DNA of 64,000 nt, from positions 1 to 64,000 of the forward strand of contig CALUPO010000006.1 in the NCBI GenBank assembly GCA_944322675.1. Reading direction: 5' to 3'. Made by a program: the position numbers and the translations under genes. Below are positions 19,240 to 28,692 of the stretch, piece by piece. Every line of letters starts with the position of its first letter. The first letter of the stretch is position 1. The DNA is from Candidatus Gastranaerophilales bacterium. Its GTDB lineage: Bacteria > Cyanobacteriota > Vampirovibrionia > Gastranaerophilales > Gastranaerophilaceae. The notes under the pieces were generated by a model that searched no databases, was not told the origin of the DNA, and saw nothing but the letters and a program-made list of their open reading frames with translations.

Positions 19240-19740
19240 TTAGTTACCCCTTTGATTTATTATTTTATTTTTCCCCAAATATTCATATACATATTTTGGA
19301 ACAAATTTTTTAATATCACCACCCATCATGTAAATTTCTTTAACAAAAGATGATGATATAAAATTGTACTCTGGTTTAGTTATCAAAAAAACAGTATTTA
19401 TATCAGAACTTAATGCACGATTATTCTGAGACAATTGCATTTCATATTCAAAATCAGAAACGGCTCTTAATCCTCGAATAATCACCTTTGCACTCATTTT
19501 CTTTGCATAATCAACCGTCAAACCTTCAAAACTGTCAACTTCTACATTAGATATATCCTTAACTGTTCCTTTTATTAATTTGGTACGTTCATCTATTGTT
19601 AAAAAACATGACTTTCGAGTGTTATTTAAAACAGCAATAATAACTTTATCAAAAATAGAAGCAGCCGTCTTTAAAACATCAAAATGCCCTAAAGTCATAG
19701 GATCAAAACTCCCCGGATATATTGCTACTTTCATTTTCAC
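19240..19740 (-). CDS. coaD: Phosphopantetheine adenylyltransferase
   Basis: 166 residues; makes dephospho-CoA from 4'-phosphopantetheine and ATP. Nucleotidyltransferase motif YPGSFDPMTLGHFDVL, RGLRAVSDFEYEMQ, and ISSSFVKE-like SSSFVKEIYMMGGD are all present. The start is taken as GTG at 19740 because AGGA lies 8 bases before it; the ATG two codons on (19734) would be 14 bases away. Confidence 0.97.
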   Translation of the reverse strand: MKMKVAIYPGSFDPMTLGHFDVLKTAASIFDKVIIAVLNNTRKSCFLTIDERTKLIKGTVKDISNVEVDSFEGLTVDYAKKMSAKVIIRGLRAVSDFEYEMQLSQNNRALSSDINTVFLITKPEYNFISSSFVKEIYMMGGDIKKFVPKYVYEYLGKNKIINQRGN

Positions 19741-19784
19741 AAGTTAATTCCTATTTAAAATATATTAATTTCACTTCTTTCTAA

Positions 19785-19813
19785 ATTATATTATAACCTT
19801 TTTTTTACGTAAA
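19785..19813 (-). promoter_or_regulatory. Promoter of coaD
   Basis: On the minus strand TTTACG (19808-19813), 17-base spacer, TATAAT (19785-19790). It lies about 45 bases before the coaD start, leaving room for the AGGA ribosome site. Confidence 0.6.
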
Positions 19814-19952
19814 GAAATTTACTTAAATATATTATTATTTGTTAATTTTTTATTATAATTTTCATTTATACATTTTTGTGAATATTATAATATTTTTATA
19901 AATTTAGAGTTAATACTTAAATTATAATATTAGTTTTTGTTACAAAACTTTA

Positions 19953-19992
19953 CACTTTAGCTAAAAATATTGGAATATTTTTAATTTAAGTG
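19953..19992. promoter_or_regulatory. 40-bp interrupted dyad upstream of the anti-sigma-like gene
   Basis: Perfect symmetry about 19972/19973: inner arms AAAAATATT (19963-19971) and AATATTTTT (19974-19982), outer arms CACTT (19953-19957) and AAGTG (19988-19992). A TTTACA (19949-19954) overlaps its left end and TATAAT (19998-20003) follows its right end. It could be a regulator site controlling the gene at 20008. Confidence 0.5.
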
Positions 19993-20007
19993 TAATCTAT
20001 AATAAGT

Positions 20008-21591
20008 ATGGAAAATATTATATTGAATAAAAATGATACTATAATGTACAATAATATTCAAATAACTGCAAACGATACAAAATTTGCACAGGGCTATACT
20101 TGTGACATCGAAGATGAATTTTTAAGGAAAAAACTTTTTTATTCATTGTCAATAGCCTCAGCTTTAAAAAATCACTTAAATGTCAATGGTTTTAATTTCG
20201 AAATGGAAGATTCTCTTTTCCAAGTGCCTGCTATTATTGAAAATTATGAATTTGTTGATATTTACATAAAAAACTTACCAATACAAGTTGCTTATACATT
20301 TGAAAATGACACAACAGTAGCAATTCCAAAAATTCACTTTGAAGCTTCTATTGAACCTCCTATGTATATTGTTGCAAAACTTCATTCCAACTTATCATCT
20401 TTTGATTTAATCGGTACTATAAATACAAATTTCCTAAATAAAGTCAAAGAAAATAATAAGTATATTTATGTTGATATAACAACTTTAAATAAAATTGATA
20501 AAATAACTTATGACATTAATAAGTATACACAAGATTATGAATTTAATCAAAATTGCGAAGTTTTTGAACATATTAAAACAAATTTTATAAGTTTTATTGA
20601 TAATAATTTAACAATTGCAGAAAATGTTGAGTTAATTAAACATTTATTAAAATGTCCTGATTGCCGAAATAAACTTATAAACTATTATAAATTTGAATCT
20701 ATGGTTCAAAATATAGACTCTGACAGCGAATTAATTAATAAAATTGATGAATATATATATGGCACTGTTGATAAATATTATGTCAAAGAAAGCAGTTATA
20801 ACCTAAATGATATTCAAAATAATATAGTTGAAAAAGAAAATATTTCTCAAAATTGTGAAATTGAGGTTAAAGAAAATTTAACAAATAAAGTTATAAATTT
20901 TGAAAATAAAGATGAAAATACAAAAACAAGTAATCCTTCAAACATTAATGATAATATTAAAATAAGTTTACTTTACAATTCAAATCCGACTTTAAATAAA
21001 GGAATTAATACAATTAATGAAATTGACAATATTAATAAAACAAAAAATAATTTCAAAAAAGTAATTATTTTATTTATTATTTTTATTCTATCATCAGTTT
21101 CATTATGTTATTATGGTTATAAATACTACAAAATTAAATATTTAAAAAATAAACAAAACAATATAAAAGTTGTTGACAATATATCTTCAGAAAGTGCAAA
21201 TCCATTGGAAGAACAAAATGCAAAAACAAAAGAAGTTTTAGTTCCACGTCCCTTAAAACTTTCACAAATATCCTGGGAAGCTCCTGAAAATATTTTAAAA
21301 ACACCTGCTTATAATAAATATTTAATTGACGTTGGAAAAAATCTCAAAATAAACCTACAAAACCAATTTTTTGAATTAAATGAAATAGTTTATCAAACAA
21401 AGTATCAACTACAAGTTTTAATTGATACAAATGGAACAGTTGCCGATATCAAAATAATTCAAGCAAGCGGAAATGAAGCAATAGATGAATTAATCTTGAC
21501 TACAACAAAACAAACATTAAACTATATAAAACCACCTGTTATTGATACAATAAAAGAACCCTTGATTTTAATTTTAGAATTTGAATTCTAA
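20008..21591 (+). CDS. Predicted transmembrane anti-sigma-like protein with zinc motif and periplasmic TonB-like C-terminal domain
   Basis: 527 residues. N-terminal domain (1-150) is loosely like the cyanobacterial DUF1822 shape. H212-x3-C216-x2-C219 (HLLKCPDC) is exactly the zinc anti-sigma (ZAS/zf-HC2) pattern in a helical context. A long Asn-rich linker (260-345) precedes one membrane span (351-370), then an outside segment ending in a TonB_C-like domain (about 440-527) with QLQVLIDTNGTVADIKIIQASGNEAIDE. The next gene is sigma-like, supporting a membrane anti-sigma role. The TonB-type sensor end is unusual. ATG follows a TATAAT by 4 bases; no ribosome site. Confidence 0.68.
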   Translation: MENIILNKNDTIMYNNIQITANDTKFAQGYTCDIEDEFLRKKLFYSLSIASALKNHLNVNGFNFEMEDSLFQVPAIIENYEFVDIYIKNLPIQVAYTFENDTTVAIPKIHFEASIEPPMYIVAKLHSNLSSFDLIGTINTNFLNKVKENNKYIYVDITTLNKIDKITYDINKYTQDYEFNQNCEVFEHIKTNFISFIDNNLTIAENVELIKHLLKCPDCRNKLINYYKFESMVQNIDSDSELINKIDEYIYGTVDKYYVKESSYNLNDIQNNIVEKENISQNCEIEVKENLTNKVINFENKDENTKTSNPSNINDNIKISLLYNSNPTLNKGINTINEIDNINKTKNNFKKVIILFIIFILSSVSLCYYGYKYYKIKYLKNKQNNIKVVDNISSESANPLEEQNAKTKEVLVPRPLKLSQISWEAPENILKTPAYNKYLIDVGKNLKINLQNQFFELNEIVYQTKYQLQVLIDTNGTVADIKIIQASGNEAIDELILTTTKQTLNYIKPPVIDTIKEPLILILEFEF

Positions 21592-21637
21592 TCTTTATGT
21601 TATAATAAACTATACAATTGAAATGGAGAAATTATAA

Positions 21638-22228
21638 ATGGTCACATCTTCAGTTATTGAAAGTCAAATCAAAATTATTGAACAATTAATACGGAATAAT
21701 CCAAATTTTGTAGGTAATGAAGATTTATTTGAAGAATTTATGAATGAAGCATATTCAAAACTTCATGTATTTATAAACTCAATTAAAGATTTAACAAAAA
21801 TAGAAGGTTATGCTGCAAAAGTTGTAAATACTTCTATACTTACCATACTTAAAAATAAAGGACGTATAAAATTAAATAATGTAAGATATTCAAAAACAAA
21901 GCCTTTGCAAATTGATGTTTCTAATATAAATGATATAATTAAAAGCCCTTCTTTAAAATATGAAGATAAAATAAAATATGAGCTTATTGATCCACGTTTT
22001 TCTTACAACAAAAAAAATCTAAGTAAAGAAATAATAAAACATATATTAAATTCAGTTATTCAAATAAATCAAGAATATCCAGATAAACAGTATTTGAAAT
22101 TATACAAACTTCGTTATATTAATAAAAAGACACAAAATCAAATATCCTTTGAGTTAAATATTCCACAAATGGAAGTTTCGAAACGCATATTTGAGTTAAG
22201 TAATATGATTAAATTAAATTTAAAATAA
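21638..22228 (+). CDS. Sigma-70-family-like factor (regions 2 and 4)
   Basis: 196 residues. The first half (about 25-85) resembles sigma region 2: LFEEFMNEAYSKLHVFI and IEGYAAKVVNTSILTILKNKGRIK. The C-terminus (about 145-196) resembles the region 4 helix-turn-helix: LRYINKKTQNQISFELN, then QMEVSKRIFELSNMI. It begins 46 bases after the membrane anti-sigma-like gene with GGAG 10 bases before the ATG. It is divergent from housekeeping sigma and smaller, like an ECF-type factor. Likely held by the upstream protein (inference). Confidence 0.7.
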   Translation: MVTSSVIESQIKIIEQLIRNNPNFVGNEDLFEEFMNEAYSKLHVFINSIKDLTKIEGYAAKVVNTSILTILKNKGRIKLNNVRYSKTKPLQIDVSNINDIIKSPSLKYEDKIKYELIDPRFSYNKKNLSKEIIKHILNSVIQINQEYPDKQYLKLYKLRYINKKTQNQISFELNIPQMEVSKRIFELSNMIKLNLK

Positions 22229-22246
22229 ACTTTTAAAGATCAAATA

Positions 22247-22276
22247 TTGACAAATTTAATAGTTAACTATTAAAAT
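22247..22276 (+). promoter_or_regulatory. Promoter of the secreted coiled-coil gene with palindrome in the spacer
   Basis: TTGACA (22247-22252), 18-base spacer, TAAAAT (22271-22276). The spacer carries most of a perfect 20-bp palindrome, so a dimeric regulator bound there would block or remodel polymerase binding. Confidence 0.65.
22255..22274. promoter_or_regulatory. Perfect 20-bp palindrome, likely operator
   Basis: TTTAATAGTTAACTATTAAA reads identically on both strands. It lies between the -35 and -10 boxes of the promoter for the gene at 22319, the classical place for a repressor site. A related half-site order (AATAGTT...AACTAT after TTGACA) occurs at 60890-60913. Confidence 0.6.
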
Positions 22277-22318
22277 AAAATTATATATTTAAATTAGAAT
22301 GAGGGAGAGAGGAAAAAT

Positions 22319-22720
22319 ATGAATAAAAAGTTAACAGGTTTATTACTTATCCAAACCTTAATAATATTAGCAGGAACAAATGTTGCTCTTGCTGATGGTA
22401 TGGCAATTGAACCGGTAAATGTTGATTCAACTTACAATGTACCAAATATAAAAAATGTATCTGGAAGTTCAAATAAAACAACATCTGGAAGTGTACAACA
22501 AACTGATAATTTTCAAAGTGCTTTATTTAAATTAGATTCTGCACAAGTTGAAATGAGAAACAATTTAGTAGATCTAAAAACAAAATATCAAGATGTTGAC
22601 TCACGTTACCAGCTTATAAAGCAAGAACGTAAATTATTAAATAAAGAAGTAAAATCACTTGAAAAAAGAATAAAAAATCTGGATAAAACTAAAGAAAATA
22701 TTCGTAAAAATATGGAATAA
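22319..22720 (+). CDS. Secreted coiled-coil protein of unknown function
   Basis: 133 residues. A clear Sec signal peptide (hydrophobic 5-20) ends VALA-D, cleavage after A25. A Ser/Thr-rich linker is followed by a charged coiled coil (about 70-133). Very strong ribosome site (GAGGGAGAGAGG). It lies just downstream of the sigma-like gene with its own palindrome-containing promoter, so it may be a target of that system or a periplasmic structural protein. No known family recognised. Confidence 0.75.
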   Translation: MNKKLTGLLLIQTLIILAGTNVALADGMAIEPVNVDSTYNVPNIKNVSGSSNKTTSGSVQQTDNFQSALFKLDSAQVEMRNNLVDLKTKYQDVDSRYQLIKQERKLLNKEVKSLEKRIKNLDKTKENIRKNME

Positions 22721-22726
22721 TATAAA

Positions 22727-25700
22727 TTAATCTGATTTATTAACTAAGTTTAAAATTTCATTAATTTGCTTATCAAATGACTTAATATTATTAAGTTTTG
22801 TTTTTGTAATGACTTGATTTAAGATATAGATTCCTTTTTCTTCAGTTTGTGGATTTTGAATAAATATTTTTGATAAAAGTATTTTAAAGTTAATTGTTAA
22901 TATAATTAAAGTATCATCAACTTTTTCTATATCAGGTAATATTTCGAGAATTAAACTTTTAGCAGCTTCAAATTTATTATTTTGAACTTTATTTAAAGCA
23001 CTTAAATAAAATGCAAGTAAGTTAATATTCAATAACCCATATTGATTAGACTTATCTATTACATCAAGAAGAATGTTATCGGTCATATTGTAATTTCCTG
23101 CATAGCTATGAAGCATGGCAGCCATTAAATCAAGAATATAATTTAAACTTATACTATCAATTTGACGAGCAAGAACTTTTGTTTCATTTATTATTTTTGA
23201 ATTATTAATGGAACTTGACAAAGTAAAATCTAAAATAATACGATAAAGATTAACAAGAATTTTTCCTATTGGTGTTTTAACATCACTTGCAATTTTTGCA
23301 AAATCATTACTTAAAGCACCGGTAATAAAAAGATTTTCTATCATGAAAAACAAATTAAAATCATTCTTATTACCATTATAAAAAGGTTCTACTTTATTAA
23401 TTTTTTCCTTCAAATCATCTTTTAACGTCAATATAGACTCCAAAAGATAATAAATAATACAAATATTTAATATTCTATGATAGTTTTTTACCCCACCAAA
23501 AGCATCATAAGCTTTTTGCTGATTATTTATATCAAGATTCAATAAGATATCTTGAAATATTTTTGAAGAAGCTTCAATCTGTCCTAATTCAAATAAAATT
23601 TCAACTTTTTTTAAAACTAATAAAAACATATTAGGATTAAAAGAATTTGAAGCCATATTATAATCTTTATTTACCATACGAGCAAGCACTTCATTTAGAT
23701 AAACGTAAGATTCATAATAATTTTTTAAACTATAAAAAATATTGTAAGCAAAATAATAAAGAGTTCGAACAAGGTCAGCATTATCACTATTTCTAAAACG
23801 ATTTATAGCCATCTCAACAACATCAACGACTAATTCAGGACTCTTTGCAAAACAAGTAGAAATCAACGAAAGCATAATATTATCAATTGCCGAATCATTT
23901 TCACTCATATTTTGTTCTTCTAATGTGAACATAAATTCTTTTTGTAGCCTTGCATACATGGCATAATCACCAAAAGACAAACCAACCGTTGAAAGGTGCT
24001 CCAATCCATTATAAAAAAATGCATCATTTTTTTCAAACATAAGGGGATGAAATGGAGGCAAGAACATTTTAAATTTTTCAATTTGTTTTTGACGATTCAA
24101 AATTTCAGGATAATCATCAACAATGTGCTTAATAAGTTTCTCATAGTATTTACGATTAACAACATAAACAATGTCATCCTTTACGGTTATAAAATCTCTA
24201 TCTTCAAGTAACATTAAAAAACGTTCTTCTTTAAAACCAAATCCACGTAAGTATGCTTTACGAACACCAAACTTTGCATATAAAAGAAATACCCACAACT
24301 CAAAAAATTGGTTCAACTTGGTAAGTCTTAATAACTTGGTAAATAATAAGTTATTTATAGACGAAGGTATTTTAACAAAATTACTTTCATCAAAAAACCA
24401 CTTACCTTCCATAAAAGTCAGCACACCTGTTTCCCGAAAATATTCTAATAAATTTTTTATATAAAATTTAGATTTTTGTCCCTCATTTTTTAACTTATTT
24501 AAATAATAACCCATTCCTTCAATATCATTTAAAGCAAACTCCTCAACAAGATCTTCAAATTTATCAGATACTAAATCAAAATGATAAACATAATCTTTAT
24601 TTAACAAACCCGGTATCATATCAAAAAACTTAAAACTATTATTTATAGCAAAAATTATATTAAAATTAAATTTAATTTTAGTCTCAAAAAATCTTTTCAA
24701 TATTTTTAAAGAACCACTATCAATATAATGAAAATCATCAATCATAATAATAACTTCATTATTAAATTTAGAAAATAAATCTAAAACTTTTGAAAGGATT
24801 AGCTCATAATTTTTTTCAAAATTATCACTTTCATAAGGCATCAAATTCAATATTGATTTTATATCTTCATCAAGAGTATCTAATTTATTGGGCATTGAAA
24901 ATATTTCAATTTCAGTCAATTTATAAAAAAGTTTAATAATTTCTCTTATTATATAAAAAGGAAATCTTGGATTTGTCTTACAACACTGCACTTTTATAAC
25001 ATTTTTTTTATTTAAATGTTCAAAAAATATATTATCAACACCACCTAAATGATTAGGATACTTAAATATAAAAACACTACCTGTATTAAGTTCTTCAATT
25101 TTATTTTGAATAAACTCACAAATTTTTACAGAACCTAAACGATAAAACCCTGCTTTTGTTTCAAAAATTTTTACAGAACCATTAATTATATTTTCATTTA
25201 AATCATTATTTTTTTCAATTTTTTTGGGAAGTTTGATATACTCATCTTCGACATTTTCAACATCTTTAACTTTTGACAATTTTAAAGTAAGTAAATTTTT
25301 AATAATTAATAAATAAAAACTACACTTTTTATTATTTATTAAAATATTTTCATAAGATGTTGCCTTATATTTATCCATAACTTCAATAAAAATTTTTTTA
25401 TCAAGTTGTATTTTTATTTGTGAATAAGCAGAAGTTTTATTTTCAACAATATTTAGCTTTGCTAAATCTTTTATCTTTTCTAAAGCTTCCGTTTTGCTAT
25501 CACTTGTAAGATTCATATAAACTTTAATATACTTATTTTTTAACTTAAAAAAATCAACATTAATATCCAAAAGTTTTTGAGAAAATTTAACAATAAAATC
25601 CAATGCATTTAAATAAAGATGTTTATCTGCAAAAATAGTTGTAAAAGTAAAAAGTATCAATCCCTTTCCACTTTTAACAGAAACCTTAACACCATCAAGT

Positions 25701-25846
25701 GTTATATTTTTACCGAAATCAACAAACTTATTTATCATTTTTAAAGCTTGTTGTTCATTTTTCAACAAACCTGAAATTTCTTTATAGTTACCAATTCTAA
25801 CATATAAATAAAGGTTTTTCTTTATTGATTGCTTAATTTTTTCCAT
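22727..25846 (-). CDS. Large degenerate cyclase-like/STAND ATPase-like protein with helical repeats
   Basis: 1039 residues. Residues 10-100 echo a class III cyclase fold (VRIGNYKEISGLL; GVKVSVKSGKGLILFTF), but the metal-binding Asp is missing. Residues 225-450 align in order with the AAA_16 domain of cyclase/LuxR-type regulators: Walker B IIMIDDFHYIDSGSLKIL (366-383) is intact, while the P-loop position (about 258-272, VFIFKYPNHLGGVDN) lacks the GxGKS/T lysine. The remaining 500 residues are helical, TPR-like. This suggests a regulatory pseudoenzyme or scaffold. Convergent with the secreted coiled-coil gene, 6 bases apart. Confidence 0.6.
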   Translation of the reverse strand: MEKIKQSIKKNLYLYVRIGNYKEISGLLKNEQQALKMINKFVDFGKNITLDGVKVSVKSGKGLILFTFTTIFADKHLYLNALDFIVKFSQKLLDINVDFFKLKNKYIKVYMNLTSDSKTEALEKIKDLAKLNIVENKTSAYSQIKIQLDKKIFIEVMDKYKATSYENILINNKKCSFYLLIIKNLLTLKLSKVKDVENVEDEYIKLPKKIEKNNDLNENIINGSVKIFETKAGFYRLGSVKICEFIQNKIEELNTGSVFIFKYPNHLGGVDNIFFEHLNKKNVIKVQCCKTNPRFPFYIIREIIKLFYKLTEIEIFSMPNKLDTLDEDIKSILNLMPYESDNFEKNYELILSKVLDLFSKFNNEVIIMIDDFHYIDSGSLKILKRFFETKIKFNFNIIFAINNSFKFFDMIPGLLNKDYVYHFDLVSDKFEDLVEEFALNDIEGMGYYLNKLKNEGQKSKFYIKNLLEYFRETGVLTFMEGKWFFDESNFVKIPSSINNLLFTKLLRLTKLNQFFELWVFLLYAKFGVRKAYLRGFGFKEERFLMLLEDRDFITVKDDIVYVVNRKYYEKLIKHIVDDYPEILNRQKQIEKFKMFLPPFHPLMFEKNDAFFYNGLEHLSTVGLSFGDYAMYARLQKEFMFTLEEQNMSENDSAIDNIMLSLISTCFAKSPELVVDVVEMAINRFRNSDNADLVRTLYYFAYNIFYSLKNYYESYVYLNEVLARMVNKDYNMASNSFNPNMFLLVLKKVEILFELGQIEASSKIFQDILLNLDINNQQKAYDAFGGVKNYHRILNICIIYYLLESILTLKDDLKEKINKVEPFYNGNKNDFNLFFMIENLFITGALSNDFAKIASDVKTPIGKILVNLYRIILDFTLSSSINNSKIINETKVLARQIDSISLNYILDLMAAMLHSYAGNYNMTDNILLDVIDKSNQYGLLNINLLAFYLSALNKVQNNKFEAAKSLILEILPDIEKVDDTLIILTINFKILLSKIFIQNPQTEEKGIYILNQVITKTKLNNIKSFDKQINEILNLVNKSD

Positions 25847-25926
25847 TATTTTACAAAATAAATTCCGTAAACTATAAAATTATTATAGCATAATATTAAC
25901 TATATTAATTCATTAAAACCTATTAT

Positions 25927-28590
25927 TTATGATTCATCATTAGATGTCGGTTGCACAATTTGGATACCAAATCTTGTACGAAATAAATATTTTATTGTTT
26001 CAGTTTGTATTTCACACATCATATTATTAAATAAATCATAAGCTTCACGTTTATATTCAATTAAAGGATCTTTTTGCCCATAAGCTCTAAGACCTATACC
26101 ATCACGCAACATATCAATATTATGCAAATGGTCAATCCATTTATTATCAACAACACGAAGTAATATATCTTTTTCAATATTTCGTAAAACATTATCTTTT
26201 GAATTTACTTCTTGAAGCTTAGGAATTTCTTGAGTTTCATATTGTGTTATTACATCATTGTAAAAATTAACCGTATCAACTTCAAGCTTAGCATAAGCTG
26301 TAATAGCTATTTCTTTTAACTTTTCAAATATTTCATCATAAGTTAAAGTACTTATATCATCAAAAGTAAGCTTATTTTCATCACGATTAATTGTTACATA
26401 AAATTCATTTAACATCATCTCAAGTTCATCAGGAATGTACTCAACAGGCTGCATATGTGGAGAAATATAAGCAAGCATAATTCGTTCTACTTCACGTTCA
26501 AGCATATAAATAATATCTTCCTGTAGATTATCTCCTTTAAGAACTTTACGCCTTTGTTTATAAAATTTTTCCCTTTGTACATTCATTACATCATCATATT
26601 CAAGCACATGTTTTCTTATATCAAAATGATGAGTTTCAACTTTTTTTTGTGATGATTGTATTTGTCTTGTTATTAATGGTGATTCTATGGCCATATCTTC
26701 TTCTACATTTAAAGTATTCATTAAGTTTATAACATGCTGTCCACCAAAAATTCTCATTAAATTATCTTCAAGTGAAAGAAAAAATCTGGTAGAGCCAGGA
26801 TCACCTTGACGTGCAGCACGACCACGAAGTTGATTATCAATTCGACGTGATTCATGCCGTTCAGTACCTATAACATGAAGACCACCGGCAGCCACAACTT
26901 TTTGATGTTCATCTTCTGTTATTTTTTTCATTTTATCAAAAATACTTTTAGCAACCTCATCATAATTTGCAAAATCTTTTGAAATATTTTGTCGTTTTAT
27001 TTCTTCCATAGCTAAATACTCAGGATTGCCGCCAAGTAAAATATCTGTTCCTCGTCCAGCCATATTTGTTGCAATAGTAACAGCTCCATATCGCCCTGCC
27101 TGAGCAATTATATATGCTTCTTTTTCATGATGCTTTGCATTTAATACATGATGTTCTATTCCCCTTTTTTTAAGTAAGGTTGAAATATATTCTGATTTTT
27201 CTATACTAACTGTTCCTACCAAAACAGGTCTTCCTATTTTTTTCATTTCAATAATTTCATCAACCACACTTTTATATTTTTGTTTTTCAGTTTTATAAAT
27301 AATATCAGGTAAATCCTTTCTAATATCACATTTGTTTGTTGGAATTTTAGTCACATTCAAATTATATATTTTACCAAATTCAGCTTCTTCAGTCATAGCA
27401 GTGCCTGTCATACCTGATAACTTGGGATAAAGCCTAAATAAATTTTGAAAAGTAATTGAAGCAAGTGTTTGAGTTTCATCTTGAATTTCAACATTTTCTT
27501 TTGCTTCGACAGCTTGATGAAGTCCATCAGACCAACGCCTTCCTTCCATAAGACGTCCTGTAAACTCATCAACTATCATAACTTCACCATTATTTACAAC
27601 ATAATCAATATCCTTTTGAAATAATTCTTTAGCTTTAAGAGCCTGAAGTAAATGATGAGCATGCTGCGTTTCAATATTAAACAAATCATCAATATTTAGC
27701 AGCTCTTCTGCATGGTCAATTCCTTCTTCTGTTAAAATAACGTTTTTATTCTTTTCATCAACTTCATAATCAATATCTCTTTTTAACTGCGGTGTAATTT
27801 TAGCCATAAGTTTATATAAATCAGCACTTTGCTCCAACTTTCCACTAATAATTAAAGGTGTTCTTGCTTCATCAATTAAAATAGAATCAACTTCATCAAT
27901 AATTGCATAATTATAAGGTCTTTGCACACACTGCTCAAGTGAAGGAGCCATATTATCCCTCAAATAATCAAATCCAAATTCATTATTAGTTCCATAGGTA
28001 ATATCACAATTATATGCTTGTTTTTTTCGTTCGAATTCAGTTAAGCCATCCTGAAAGTCTTCATTTCTATCAGACGAAAGAATCGTACCTACTGTTAAGC
28101 CTAAAAATTTATATATTTTTCCCATCCAATCACTATCACGCTTTGCAAGATAATCATTTACCGTAACAACATGCACCCCCTTACCTGTTAATGCATTTAA
28201 ATAGGCACTTAATGTTGCAACTAATGTTTTTCCTTCTCCGGTTCTCATTTCGGCAATATGACCATTATGTAAGAAATAAGCACCTATTAATTGAACATCA
28301 TAATGACGCATATTTAAAACACGCTTTCCTGCCTCACGAACTGTAGCAAATGCTTCAGGTAAAATTTCATCAAGAGCTTTCTTTTCATATTCCAAATCAA
28401 TCTTAGGATTTTCGGATTTTTTACGATTTTTCAAAAAATCCTTAAATTCCTGGGTCTTTGCTTTTAATTCTTCATCTGATAATTTTGAAAATTCATCTTC
28501 TAATGCATTAATTTGTTCAACTACAGGTAAAACTTTTTTTACTTTTCGCTCATTTGGGTCGCCTAAAACTTTACTTATCAAATTTATCAT
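25927..28590 (-). CDS. secA: Protein translocase ATPase SecA
   Basis: 887 residues. Walker A region MRTGEGKTLVATLSAYLN (about residues 100-120), DEVDSILIDEARTPLIISG, GRLMEGRRWSDGLHQA, GMTGTAMTEEAEFGK, and TNMAGRGTDILLGGNPEYLA with RIDNQLRGRAARQGDPGS. It drives preprotein export through SecYEG. The C-terminus ends without the Cys/His zinc motif that binds SecB in proteobacteria. Own ribosome site AGGA. Confidence 0.98.
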   Translation of the reverse strand: MINLISKVLGDPNERKVKKVLPVVEQINALEDEFSKLSDEELKAKTQEFKDFLKNRKKSENPKIDLEYEKKALDEILPEAFATVREAGKRVLNMRHYDVQLIGAYFLHNGHIAEMRTGEGKTLVATLSAYLNALTGKGVHVVTVNDYLAKRDSDWMGKIYKFLGLTVGTILSSDRNEDFQDGLTEFERKKQAYNCDITYGTNNEFGFDYLRDNMAPSLEQCVQRPYNYAIIDEVDSILIDEARTPLIISGKLEQSADLYKLMAKITPQLKRDIDYEVDEKNKNVILTEEGIDHAEELLNIDDLFNIETQHAHHLLQALKAKELFQKDIDYVVNNGEVMIVDEFTGRLMEGRRWSDGLHQAVEAKENVEIQDETQTLASITFQNLFRLYPKLSGMTGTAMTEEAEFGKIYNLNVTKIPTNKCDIRKDLPDIIYKTEKQKYKSVVDEIIEMKKIGRPVLVGTVSIEKSEYISTLLKKRGIEHHVLNAKHHEKEAYIIAQAGRYGAVTIATNMAGRGTDILLGGNPEYLAMEEIKRQNISKDFANYDEVAKSIFDKMKKITEDEHQKVVAAGGLHVIGTERHESRRIDNQLRGRAARQGDPGSTRFFLSLEDNLMRIFGGQHVINLMNTLNVEEDMAIESPLITRQIQSSQKKVETHHFDIRKHVLEYDDVMNVQREKFYKQRRKVLKGDNLQEDIIYMLEREVERIMLAYISPHMQPVEYIPDELEMMLNEFYVTINRDENKLTFDDISTLTYDEIFEKLKEIAITAYAKLEVDTVNFYNDVITQYETQEIPKLQEVNSKDNVLRNIEKDILLRVVDNKWIDHLHNIDMLRDGIGLRAYGQKDPLIEYKREAYDLFNNMMCEIQTETIKYLFRTRFGIQIVQPTSNDES

Positions 28591-28692
28591 TTTTACTCTA
28601 TCCTAATTATATAACTTAATTTTATTTTATCATAAAAATAATAAATAAATTTTTATATTATACATTAGTATATATTAAAAATTTAATAAAAA

